Shown here in pieces: positions 63,944-64,000 of a stretch of DNA of 64,000 nt. Position numbers and translations under genes: made by a program. Position 1 is the first letter of the stretch. Every line of letters starts with the position of its first letter. Origin of the DNA: Conchocele bisecta (lineage: Eukaryota; Mollusca; Bivalvia; Lucinida; Thyasiridae); assembly GCA_029237695.1 (NCBI GenBank), contig CM055274.1, positions 17,969,505-18,033,504 of the forward strand, in the 5' to 3' direction. The notes under the pieces were generated by a model that did no database searches, was not told where the DNA came from, and saw only the letters and a program-made list of their open reading frames with translations.

Positions 63944-64000
63944 AGCTGCAGATAAGTTTTGTATCTAAAGTGTATTATACCCACATATTTCAATGCGTAC
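63944..64000. repeat. left end of an element like that at 20903
   Basis: AGAGCTGCAGATAAGTTTTG, TATCTAAAGTGTATTATACC match CAGAGCTCCAGATAAG and its flank. The rest lies outside the window. Confidence 0.45.

Overview
This looks like nuclear DNA of an animal, most likely a bivalve mollusc. The inference rests on repeats typical of bivalve genomes: pearl-like elements with a (CCGT)n block and tandem core modules, tRNA-derived SINEs ending in TTAAAC plus AAAC tails, and many short palindromic elements. No intact gene is recognisable. The species cannot be fixed from the sequence. There is one assembly gap of exactly 500 N at 15299-15798.

Layout. 0-5 kb: short palindromes, a decayed ~190 bp tandem array (2460-2990) and two foldbacks. 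5.3-8 kb: a SINE, then a ~2.1 kb minisatellite with a 42 bp unit. 8-10.5 kb: a 2.46 kb segment bounded by inverted copies of one motif. 12-17 kb: three pearl-like elements nested inside one another; the innermost carries an amplified ~440 bp core and the gap. 17-35 kb and 35-64 kb: a dense mosaic of foldback elements, SINEs and pearl-like fragments. 48.1-49.7 kb: a 1.6 kb inverted-repeat element with tandem units in both orientations. 50.9-52.0 kb: a decayed element with a broken THAP zinc-finger domain.

Family names used here are local labels. TTAA-flanked palindromic MITEs are F, G, C, E, P and L; flanking TTAA and mostly CCC/CYC ends are what piggyBac-type elements show. Other foldbacks are A, B, I, J, K, M, O, R, V and X. 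SINE families are D, T and W. U is a dispersed repeat of unknown class.

Coding evidence is thin. The THAP remnant (51839-52025, +) is the only recognised protein family. A coding-like stretch on the minus strand (36552-37021), broken by a frameshift at an A7 run, is unrecognised. Four other short open stretches are only weak candidates. Most other reading frames run through repeats or the minisatellite.

The most interesting pattern is in the palindromes. Stems differ between copies yet still pair, and at least two hairpin-apex modules occur inside different outer-arm families. Several TTAA MITEs sit inside other repeats, and for some of these an uninterrupted paralogue of the target lies in this same window, which fixes the insertion boundaries.
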